Positions 27,129 to 34,329 of a DNA stretch of 64,000 nucleotides are shown here, one piece after another (positions within the stretch are counted from its first letter, which is position 1; each line of letters opens with the position of its first letter). Source of the stretch: Ferrimonas gelatinilytica (lineage in GTDB: Bacteria; Pseudomonadota; Gammaproteobacteria; Enterobacterales; Shewanellaceae); contig NZ_BAABLF010000001.1 of assembly GCF_039544205.1 (NCBI RefSeq), positions 182,043 through 246,042 on the forward strand. The letters run 5' to 3'. The position numbers and the translations under genes are program-made. The notes under the pieces were generated by a model. The model saw only the letters and a program-made list of their open reading frames with translations. It did not search any database and was not told where the DNA came from.

Positions 27129-27491
27129 TAACGGTGAAATCCTCTCGCCCTCCCCCAAAAAGCAGACCCTATGAGTGCCTCAACTACCGAGCTTGAGTAC
27201 TTGAAACTGTTATTTTTCGGTCATTTAAGTGAAATCATGGGGGCAATGGCGTTGCCGGATGTGCCGATTGGGCAAGTCACACGCGCTTCACATTCTGTGG
27301 CGCGGATCGCACTCCGAAGGGGCACAAGTCGGCCTTGGTCATACCATTTAACAATATGTCACAACTGCACCACCTTGAATACCGTTTTCACCCCCTGCCG
27401 GACCCAAGGGCCCAAAACTTCAACAGTTGGCAACAAATCCTTTGTTTACCAAATGGTTAAATACAACCACTGAGCACAAAACACCGGCGAA

Positions 27492-27507
27492 TGTGATGTT
27501 TTTCACC
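27492..27507. promoter_or_regulatory. CRP-like site upstream of pgmB
   Basis: TGTGA-TGTTTT-TCACC matches the CRP half-site consensus TGTGA-N6-TCACA with one mismatch. It ends 11 bases before operator C, a common layout for catabolite-activated, locally repressed sugar operons. Confidence 0.65.
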
Positions 27508-27518
27508 ACGATCGTCGA

Positions 27519-27532
27519 TGAATACGTATGTA
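27519..27532. promoter_or_regulatory. Operator C, maltose regulon (pgmB-phosphorylase operon)
   Basis: TGAATACGTATGTA keeps the ATACGTAT core and, on the opposite strand, reads TACATACGTATTCA, close to operators A and B. It lies 113 bases upstream of the pgmB start. Confidence 0.85.
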
Positions 27533-27644
27533 AGCGATTGTTTGGCAAAAACGCCCCCCTATACCATCGGCGCACACCCAGTCCGCCGGACCCGTTGCCA
27601 CAGGACCCACCCGAGCCAAGGGAAAATCTGCCAAGGAGCATTGA

Positions 27645-28361
27645 ATGGCTGTAGACACTCCAAGCAGGGACACGACCGCAATCCGTGCCTGCATCTTTGA
27701 TCTGGACGGCGTGGTGGTGGACACCGCCAAGTACCACTTCCTGGCCTGGCGCCGACTGGCGGACAGCCTGGGGATCCCCTTTAGCGAGCAGGATAACGAA
27801 CGGCTCAAGGGCGTCAGCCGGATCGAGTCGCTGAAGCTGATCCTGGCGCTGGGCAACCAGACCCTGTCCGAGGCGGAGTTTGAGCAGGCCCTGGTACAGA
27901 AAAACGCCTGGTACCTGGAGTACATCGAGCAGTTGGATGCCAGTGAGATCCTGCCGGGGGCCGACACCCTGCTGGCCGCGCTGAAGCGGGATGGGGTGCC
28001 GGTGGCGCTGGGATCCGCCAGCAAGAACGCGGTACTCATTTTGGAGCGCCTCAACCTGACCGACGCCTTCGATGCCATCGTCGATGGGACCCGAGTCAGT
28101 GAAGCCAAGCCGGATCCCGAGGTGTTCCTCACCGCCGCACGGGAGCTCAATACCGCCCCGCAGCACTGCCTGGTGTTTGAAGATGCCGCCGCCGGGGTTC
28201 AGGCCGCCCGCAACGCCGGCATGCACGTGGTGGGGATAGGCGAAGAAGCCGCCCTGCCGGACGCCGACTTTGTCCTGCCGGGGCTGGCGCAGATCACCCT
28301 CGACCAAATTCAAGAACGGATCGCACAGGGCCAAGGCGCTGTGCTGCAAAAGGAAGCCTGA
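27645..28361 (+). CDS. pgmB: Beta-phosphoglucomutase
   Basis: PgmB converts beta-glucose-1-phosphate to glucose-6-phosphate. The product is 238 residues of HAD fold. CIFDLDGVVVDTAKYHFLAW holds the nucleophile and acid/base Asp pair (near residues 17-19). RLKGVSRIESLKLIL is the substrate-recognition cap helix, LGSASKNA the phosphate-binding motif and VFEDAAAGVQAARNAGM the metal-binding motif IV. AAGGAG precedes the ATG. The stop codon is one base before the maltose phosphorylase ATG, so the two form one operon in which PgmB handles the phosphorylase product. Confidence 0.95.
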   Translation: MAVDTPSRDTTAIRACIFDLDGVVVDTAKYHFLAWRRLADSLGIPFSEQDNERLKGVSRIESLKLILALGNQTLSEAEFEQALVQKNAWYLEYIEQLDASEILPGADTLLAALKRDGVPVALGSASKNAVLILERLNLTDAFDAIVDGTRVSEAKPDPEVFLTAARELNTAPQHCLVFEDAAAGVQAARNAGMHVVGIGEEAALPDADFVLPGLAQITLDQIQERIAQGQGAVLQKEA

Positions 28362-28362
28362 G

Positions 28363-30702
28363 ATGAAAGATTACATTCAGCACCACGAGTGGCGGATCAT
28401 CGAGCCGAAGTTCGATCCTTCGGTAAACCGGATCTCCGAAAGCCTCTTCTCCATCGGCAACGGCAAGTTTGGCCAGCGTGCCAACTTCGAAGAGGATTAC
28501 TCCGGCGACAGCCTGCGGGGCAGCTACGTGGCCGGGGTCTACTACCCGGATCCCACCCGGGTCGGTTGGTGGAAAAATGGTTATCCGGACTATTTCGCCA
28601 AGGTGATCAACTCCACCAACTGGATCGGGATCCGTGTCGCTGTCGACGGCGAGAACCTGGACCTGGCCCGGTGCCAGTTGGAGTCCTTCGAACGGGTGCT
28701 GGATATGCAGGATGGGGTGCTCTCCCGCCGCTTCATCGCCCAGTTGCCCAGCGGCAAGCGGATCCAGGTTGAGGCCACCCGCTTCACCAGCATCGTCGAT
28801 ACCGACAACGGGGCCATCCGTTACGCGGTCACGCCGCTGAACTTCGAGGGTGAGATCCGCTTTACCCCCTACCTGGACCTGGACGTCGTCAACGCCGACT
28901 CCAACTACGACGAGAAGTTCTGGCTGGAAACCGCCCGGCACGCCGATCCGCAGGTCGCCTACCTCTGCGGTGAAACCAAGAAAACCGGCTTCCGCCTCGG
29001 CGTGGCGGCGCGCTTTAACCTGACCCTGGATGGCGAGAGCAAAACGCCAGCCGCGACGGTGCATGACCGCGACTGCTTCGTCGGCCAGGAGGTGGCGATC
29101 CAGGCAAAACAGGGCCAGACCGCGACCCTCTACAAGTATGCCGCGCTCATCTCCTGCCTGAACGTGGCCGAAGGGCAGATCGATGCCGCGGCCTGTGACA
29201 GCGCCGCAGCCGCCCAGGCGAAAGGCTTCGACCGGATGCTGGCGGAGCACACCGCCGCCTGGCACGCCAAGTGGCAGCAGGCAGATATCCGCATCGAGGG
29301 CGACGTGGCGGCCCAGCAGGGGATCCGCTTCAACATCTTCCACATGAACCAGACCTACACCGGGGAAGACGCGCGCCTCAACATCGGCCCCAAGGGGTTC
29401 ACCGGGGAGAAGTACGGCGGCGTGACCTACTGGGACACCGAGGCCTACTGCCTGCCGTTCTACCTCAAGACCGCGGATCCCCAGGTGGCACGGCAACTGC
29501 TGATCTACCGCCACAACCACCTGGAGAACGCCATCAAGAACGCCGAGAAGCTCGGCTTTAGTGACGGCGCGGCGCTCTACCCCATGGTGACCATCAACGG
29601 CGAGGAGTGTCACAACGAGTGGGAGATCACCTTCGAGGAGATCCACCGCAACGGCGCCATCGCTTTCGCCATCTACAACTACCTCAACCACACCGGCGAC
29701 GCCGATTACCTGGCGGATTACGGTCTGGAAGTGCTGATCGGCATCAGCCGCTTCTGGCGCCAGCGGGTTCAGTGGTCCGAGCGTCGTGGTGGCTACGTGA
29801 TGCTGGGGGTCACCGGCCCCAACGAGTACTCCAACAACGTCAACAACAACTGGTACACCAACAAGATCGCCCAGTGGACCCTGGCCTACACCGCCGAGGC
29901 GTTGGCCAAGGTGGAGGCGGAGGCGCCGGAGAAGCTGGCTGCGCTGCTGGAGAAGGTGAAGTTCAACGGCAAAGAGGATGAGCTGGCGATCTGGGCCCAG
30001 ATCCGCGAGCACATTCTGCTGCCGGTGGACGACCAAACCGGCGTCTTCGTCCAGTACGATGGCTTCATGGACAAGGAGCTCAAGCCGATGTCCGAGATCC
30101 CGGCGGCGGAGTACCCCATCCATCAGCACTGGTCCTGGGACAGGATCCTGCGCTCCTGCTACATCAAGCAGGCGGACGTGCTGCAGGGGGTGTACCTGTT
30201 CGAAGAGGAGTTTGATCTCGACACCATCCGCCGCAACTACGACTTCTACGAGCCGATGACGGTGCACGAGTCCAGCCTCTCCCCCTGCATCCACGCCATC
30301 CTGGCGGCGAAGCTGGGCTACGAGGATCGCGCCTACAAGTTCTACCTGCGCACCTCACGGCTGGACCTGGACGATTACAACAACGATACCGAGGATGGCC
30401 TGCACATCACCTCCATGGCCGGCACCTGGATGGCAGTGGTGGAAGGGTTTGGCGGCGCCCGGGTGCACGACGGTGTGCTCAGCCTGCGCCCCTTCATCCC
30501 GGACCAGTGGCGCAGCTACGCCTTTAAGATCACCTTCAAGGGCGCCCTGCTGAACGTGGTGGTCAACCAGGAGGATGTGCAGATCGAGAACCAGTCCGAC
30601 ACCGCCATCGAGTTGCAGCTGTTTGACCGCAGCTGCCGCGTCGAACCGCGCGCCACTCTGGTACACCCCGTGGAGGCGCCGGCATTGGGTCAGGCCTCCT
30701 AA
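28363..30702 (+). CDS. GH65 maltose phosphorylase
   Basis: The enzyme splits maltose with inorganic phosphate into glucose and beta-glucose-1-phosphate in the cytoplasm, saving one ATP per disaccharide. The product is 779 residues, the usual length. It opens with HHEWRIIEPKFDPSVN. The catalytic acid is the Glu in GVTGPNEYSNNVNNNWYTN (near residue 488), the same motif as in characterised maltose phosphorylases. THINQHWSWD-like and LSPCIHAILAAKLGYED blocks follow. I start at the ATG at 28363, one base after the pgmB stop; an open frame further upstream overlaps pgmB. A kojibiose or trehalose phosphorylase is less likely given the neighbours. Confidence 0.93.
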   Translation: MKDYIQHHEWRIIEPKFDPSVNRISESLFSIGNGKFGQRANFEEDYSGDSLRGSYVAGVYYPDPTRVGWWKNGYPDYFAKVINSTNWIGIRVAVDGENLDLARCQLESFERVLDMQDGVLSRRFIAQLPSGKRIQVEATRFTSIVDTDNGAIRYAVTPLNFEGEIRFTPYLDLDVVNADSNYDEKFWLETARHADPQVAYLCGETKKTGFRLGVAARFNLTLDGESKTPAATVHDRDCFVGQEVAIQAKQGQTATLYKYAALISCLNVAEGQIDAAACDSAAAAQAKGFDRMLAEHTAAWHAKWQQADIRIEGDVAAQQGIRFNIFHMNQTYTGEDARLNIGPKGFTGEKYGGVTYWDTEAYCLPFYLKTADPQVARQLLIYRHNHLENAIKNAEKLGFSDGAALYPMVTINGEECHNEWEITFEEIHRNGAIAFAIYNYLNHTGDADYLADYGLEVLIGISRFWRQRVQWSERRGGYVMLGVTGPNEYSNNVNNNWYTNKIAQWTLAYTAEALAKVEAEAPEKLAALLEKVKFNGKEDELAIWAQIREHILLPVDDQTGVFVQYDGFMDKELKPMSEIPAAEYPIHQHWSWDRILRSCYIKQADVLQGVYLFEEEFDLDTIRRNYDFYEPMTVHESSLSPCIHAILAAKLGYEDRAYKFYLRTSRLDLDDYNNDTEDGLHITSMAGTWMAVVEGFGGARVHDGVLSLRPFIPDQWRSYAFKITFKGALLNVVVNQEDVQIENQSDTAIELQLFDRSCRVEPRATLVHPVEAPALGQAS

Positions 30703-30724
30703 CCTCCCACCTCTCCGGTAAGCC

Positions 30725-30753
30725 AAGCCCCCTGAATTTCCTCCAGGGGGCTT
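30725..30753 (+). terminator. Intrinsic terminator of the pgmB-phosphorylase operon
   Basis: The stem AAGCCCCCTG / CAGGGGGCTT has a nine-base loop and ends in six T. Confidence 0.9.
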
Positions 30754-30803
30754 TTTTCGTTTTCGCCCAATTCGCAATCCCAATCCCACATTCGGTAACG
30801 TCC

Positions 30804-31177
30804 CGGTAGGTTTTGCCGAGGGAACCGAGGCACAACACCGATACCGACGCCCATACCAACGTCCACATCGCCACCATGTTGGGCCTCGCACGCTCGGCAC
30901 CAACCCACGGTTCCTAAAACCCCAACGACATTCGTTAACGCCCCGTAGGTTGTGCCGAGGGCACCGAGGCACAACACCCACACCAACGCCCACACCGCCA
31001 AAATGTTGGGCCTCGCACGCTCGGCGCCAACCTACGGGCCCGAAAAACCCAACCACACTCGGTAACGTCTCGGTAGGTTGTGCCGAGGGCACCGAGGCAC
31101 AACACCGATACCGACGCCCACACCAACGCCCACACCGCCACCATGTTGGGCCTCGCACGCTCGGCGCCAACCTACGG
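30804..31177. repeat. REP-like family A, three units upstream of the RAYT gene
   Basis: Three units lie at 30804-30910, 30943-31037 and 31071-31177. Each starts with CGTAGGTTGTGCCGAGGGCA, a hairpin-forming CACCGAGGCACAAC follows, then a variable CCGATACCGACGCC-rich middle, and it closes with TTGGGCCTCGCACGCTCGG and CAACCTACGG, the inverse of the start. Linkers between units (AACCACACTCGGTAACG) are also conserved. The whole block fills the gap between the phosphorylase terminator and the RAYT gene. Confidence 0.9.
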
Positions 31178-31244
31178 CCCACTCCTCTCATTCGGCAATG
31201 GCTACCACATACCCTATGCTCACTCCGAACATGGAGGATGACCA

Positions 31245-31748
31245 ATGCGCTATCGAAGAGCATTCTCTCCCGGAGGCACTTTCTTCTTTACCTTGGTTTT
31301 GCAAGACAGAAACCGCACTCTGCTTACAGAGCGAATTCAACAACTGAGGGCCAGCTTTGCTCGGGTCCAGACCGCCCACCCCTTTTTCATTGAAGCGATA
31401 GTGATCCTTCCCGATCACCTGCACTGCATCTGGTCGCTGCCCGAGGGAGACAGCAACTACTCCCAGCGTTGGAACTTGATCAAGGGCGACTTTTCACGCC
31501 AGGTGGCACAAACAGAAGCGATCAATACGTCACGGAAATCTCGACGAGAGCGGGGGATCTGGCAACGGCGCTTTTGGGAACACCAGATCCGTAATCCAGA
31601 CGATCACCAGGCCCACTGCGATTACATCCACTTTAATCCGGTGAAACATGGCTACGTCGCCAGGCCGGTCGATTGGCCCTACTCCAGCATCCACCGTGAG
31701 ATCCAGCGGGGCACCTTGGATACCGATTGGTGCACATCCTCGCCATAA
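31245..31748 (+). CDS. REP-associated tyrosine transposase (RAYT, IS200-like Y1 HUH)
   Basis: The product is 167 residues. It has the HUH motif PDHLHCIW (His58, His60), the catalytic Tyr in HCDYIHFNPVKHG (near residue 127) and the family motif RFWEHQIRNPDD. These define the RAYT (TnpA-REP) group, which nick and join single-stranded REP hairpins and are thought to spread REP sequences rather than themselves. GAGGATGACC precedes the ATG. Family A REP units lie on both sides (30804-31177 and 31804-31980), the usual layout. The gene looks intact and is likely functional. Confidence 0.93.
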   Translation: MRYRRAFSPGGTFFFTLVLQDRNRTLLTERIQQLRASFARVQTAHPFFIEAIVILPDHLHCIWSLPEGDSNYSQRWNLIKGDFSRQVAQTEAINTSRKSRRERGIWQRRFWEHQIRNPDDHQAHCDYIHFNPVKHGYVARPVDWPYSSIHREIQRGTLDTDWCTSSP

Positions 31749-31803
31749 CAATGGCGGCGCCACCATGTTGGTCCCGAAAATCCCAACCACACTCGGTAAC
31801 ACC

Positions 31804-31980
31804 CCGTAGGCTGTGCCGAGGGCACCGAGGCACAACGCCGATACCGACGCCCACACCAACGTCCACACCGCCAAAATGTTGGGCCTCGCAAGCTCGGCGC
31901 CAACCTACGGTTCCGAAAACCGCAACCACATTCGGTAAAGCTCCCGTAGGTTGTGCCGAGGGCACCGGGGCACAACACCC
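31804..31980. repeat. REP-like family A, one full and one truncated unit downstream of RAYT
   Basis: A full unit lies at 31804-31910. A second begins at 31944 (CGTAGGTTGTGCCGAGGGCA) but loses its closing half after CACAACACCCACATC at about 31980. The cut end is 13 bases from operator D. Confidence 0.85.
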
Positions 31981-31992
31981 ACATCGTCGCTT

Positions 31993-32006
31993 TGCATACG
32001 TATGCA
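31993..32006. promoter_or_regulatory. Operator D, maltose regulon (GH13 glucosidase)
   Basis: TGCATACGTATGCA is a perfect 14-base palindrome and the most symmetric of the four operators. It lies 108 bases upstream of the GH13 glucosidase start and directly beside a truncated REP unit. Confidence 0.87.
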
Positions 32007-32114
32007 GGATGACGCGAAGCCAGGGAGGGATTAGAGTCGGCCCATCGGTTGAGAAGCGCCCGCTTGCGGTAAGCGTTTTGCGCGACCCGGTGCCGGAACA
32101 AACAGAGGAAAAGC

Positions 32115-33761
32115 GTGAAGATGAACGAGTGGTGGCGTGGCGCCCTGATCTACCAGATCTACCCTCGCAGTTTTGCGGACAGCAATGGCGATGGGATCGG
32201 CGATCTTCCCGGGATCATCGACAAGCTGGAGTACGTTGCCAGCCTGGGGGTGGACGGGATCTGGATCTCCCCCTTCTTTACCTCACCGATGAAGGACTTC
32301 GGCTACGACATCGCCGACTACCACGACGTGGACCCGATGTTCGGCACCCTGGAGGACTTTGACCAGCTGCTCGCCAAGGCACACCAATTGGGGCTGAAGG
32401 TGATGATCGACCAGGTGCTAAGCCACACCTCGGATCAACACGCCTGGTTCAAGGAGAGCCGCCAAAGCCGGGACAACGCCAAGGCACAGTGGTATGTCTG
32501 GGCGGATCCCAAACCCGATGGCACCCCGCCCAACAACTGGCTCTCCATCTTCGGCGGCGGCGCCTGGCAGTGGGAACCCCGCCGGGAGCAGTACTACCTG
32601 CACAACTTCCTCACCGAGCAGCCGGACCTCAACTTCCACCACCCAGAGGTCCAGCAGGCGGTGCTGGATAACGTCGAGTTCTGGCTGGCCCGGGGGGTCG
32701 ATGGCCTGCGTCTGGATGCGATCAGTTTCTGCTTCCACGACCCGCTGCTGCGGGACAACCCCGCCAAGCCGGCACACCTTCGCACCGGCCGGGGCTTCGC
32801 CGCGGATAATCCCTACGCCTACCAGTATCACGATTACAACAATGCCCGGCCGGAGAACCTCCCCTTCCTCGAGCGGCTGCGCGCGCTGATTGATCGCTAC
32901 CCGGGCGCCACGACTTTGGGGGAGATCGCCTCGGAAGACTCCCTGGCCACCATGGCGGAGTACACCCAGCCGGGCCGGCTTCACATGTGTTACAGCTTCG
33001 AGCTGCTCACCGACGACTTCAGTGCCGGCTACATCCGTGAGACGGTGGAAACGCTGGAGCGGCGGGTGAAAACCGGCTGGCCCAGCTGGGCGGTCTCGAA
33101 TCACGACGTGGCCCGGGTCGCCACCCGTTGGGGCAAGGCGGCGGGGGCCGATAACCCAGAGGCCCTGAGCAAACTGGTGACCGCCCTGCTCTGCTCCCTG
33201 CGCGGCAGCATGTGCCTCTACCAGGGCGAAGAGCTGGGACTGACGGAAGCGGAGATCCCCTTTGAGCAGCTGCAGGACCCCTACGGCATCGCCTTCTGGC
33301 CCAACTTCAAGGGGCGGGACGGCTGCCGTACCCCCCTGCCCTGGCAAAGAGACGCCGAGCATGGCGGCTTCACCCATGGGACGCCCTGGTTGCCGGTGCC
33401 ACAGGAGCACAGGGCCCTGGCGGTGGACCAACAGCAGGTCGACCCGGACTCCGTGCTCAACCAGTTTCGCCGCTTCGTTCACTGGCGCAAGCAATCGGCC
33501 CCCTTGCGGCTCGGCGATATCACCTTCTACGACGCTCCACAGCCGCTGCTGCTATTTGTCCGCCAGTACCGGGGCGAGTCCCTGCTCTGCGCCTTCAATC
33601 TCGGCGCTGATGAGGCATCGTTCGACCTGCCGGCTGCGCTGCTGAAACGGCTCGAAAGCGTCACCACACAAGAAGGGCATGGATTACCCGCGGGTATCCT
33701 GAGTCCGGATGGCACCCGGCTCTCCCTGCCCCCCTTTGGGGCGTATTTTGGCCGGGGCTAG
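32115..33761 (+). CDS. GH13 alpha-glucosidase / oligo-1,6-glucosidase, cytoplasmic
   Basis: The product is 548 residues with no signal peptide. It opens with WWRGALIYQIYPRSFADSNG, the standard start of this GH13 group. Catalytic regions are VMIDQVLSHTSDQH, GVDGLRLDAISFCFHD (Asp), TTLGEIASEDS (Glu) and WAVSNHDVARVATRW. The Ala/Ile after the nucleophile Asp fits the GH13_23-type alpha-glucosidases. It should release glucose from maltose, isomaltose or short dextrins in the cytoplasm, complementing the phosphorylase. The start could be the GTG at 32115, six bases after GAGG, or the ATG at 32121; both give nearly the same protein. An operator lies upstream. Confidence 0.92.
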   Translation: MKMNEWWRGALIYQIYPRSFADSNGDGIGDLPGIIDKLEYVASLGVDGIWISPFFTSPMKDFGYDIADYHDVDPMFGTLEDFDQLLAKAHQLGLKVMIDQVLSHTSDQHAWFKESRQSRDNAKAQWYVWADPKPDGTPPNNWLSIFGGGAWQWEPRREQYYLHNFLTEQPDLNFHHPEVQQAVLDNVEFWLARGVDGLRLDAISFCFHDPLLRDNPAKPAHLRTGRGFAADNPYAYQYHDYNNARPENLPFLERLRALIDRYPGATTLGEIASEDSLATMAEYTQPGRLHMCYSFELLTDDFSAGYIRETVETLERRVKTGWPSWAVSNHDVARVATRWGKAAGADNPEALSKLVTALLCSLRGSMCLYQGEELGLTEAEIPFEQLQDPYGIAFWPNFKGRDGCRTPLPWQRDAEHGGFTHGTPWLPVPQEHRALAVDQQQVDPDSVLNQFRRFVHWRKQSAPLRLGDITFYDAPQPLLLFVRQYRGESLLCAFNLGADEASFDLPAALLKRLESVTTQEGHGLPAGILSPDGTRLSLPPFGAYFGRG

Positions 33762-33764
33762 GTT

Positions 33765-34265
33765 CAAAAAACGAGTTCCTAGATCCTATAAAGGCAGTTC
33801 CTAGGTGCGAGTTCCTAGAGCCTATAAAGGCAGTTCCTAGGTACGAGTTCCTAGAGCCTATAAAAGCAGTTCCTAGGTGCGAGTTCCTCGCCCCTAGGGG
33901 CGAGGTTCTAGGTTCTAGGTTCTAGGTTCTAGGTTCTAGGTTCTAGGTTCTAGGTTCTAGGTTCTAGGTTCTAGCAGAAGCCTACACCGTAAGTCCCGGG
34001 TACCCGGCTTCTTGCTTTTAGAACCTAGGCTCTTCCCTAGTACCTAGGCTCTTAGGAACCAGGAACCGCTTTCCCTAGGAACGCTCTTCCCAGAACCGAG
34101 GCTCCTCCCTAGCACCTAGCATTCTGCCATTAACGCTCTTAGGAACCAGGAACCGCTTTCCCTAGGAACGCTCTTCCCAGAACCGAGGCTCTTCCCTAGC
34201 ACCTAGCCTCCTGTGCTTACCGCTCTTAGGAACCAGGAACCGCTCTTCCCATCACCCAGGCTCTT
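33765..34265. repeat. Composite heptamer-family repeat block (TTCTAGG x9, 36-bp x3, 87-bp x3)
   Basis: The block is layered. A 36-base unit starting GAGTTCCTAGA repeats with exact period at 33773, 33809 and 33845, with a partial fourth at 33881. A perfect 18-base palindrome, CTCGCCCCTAGGGGCGAG, lies at 33887-33904. Nine TTCTAGG copies occupy 33906-33968. The conserved flank with CCGGGTACCCGG is at 33996-34007. Finally an 87-base unit beginning GCTCTTAGGAACCAGGAACC repeats at 34048, 34135 and 34222, the last copy diverged. Confidence 0.93.
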
Positions 34266-34329
34266 TCCTTTTCTAGAAAAAAGGATAAAAACAACCGATA
34301 GTTAAAAAAATCTTTCATTAGGAGTCGCC

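Larger units (their letters stand above)
26957..27644. promoter_or_regulatory. Divergent control region: receptor operon and pgmB-phosphorylase operon
   Basis: This 688-base gap separates divergent operons. It contains two regulon operators (27115 and 27519) about 400 bases apart and a CRP-like site at 27492. The stretch between 27150 and 27490 is relatively AT-rich and has no convincing gene. Each operator lies 113-159 bases from the start codon it would govern. Confidence 0.8.

Noticed and set aside
28294..30294. A 666-codon open frame on the minus strand opposite maltose phosphorylase
   Set aside because: It lies wholly antisense to a clear GH65 gene. Its residues (runs of Val, Gly, His, Leu) are typical of the shadow frame of GC-rich coding DNA, with no domain.
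30355..31263. A 302-codon minus-strand open frame across the REP block before the RAYT gene
   Set aside because: Its repeats in protein sequence (VPSVRGPTWWRCGRW and similar) simply translate the REP units.
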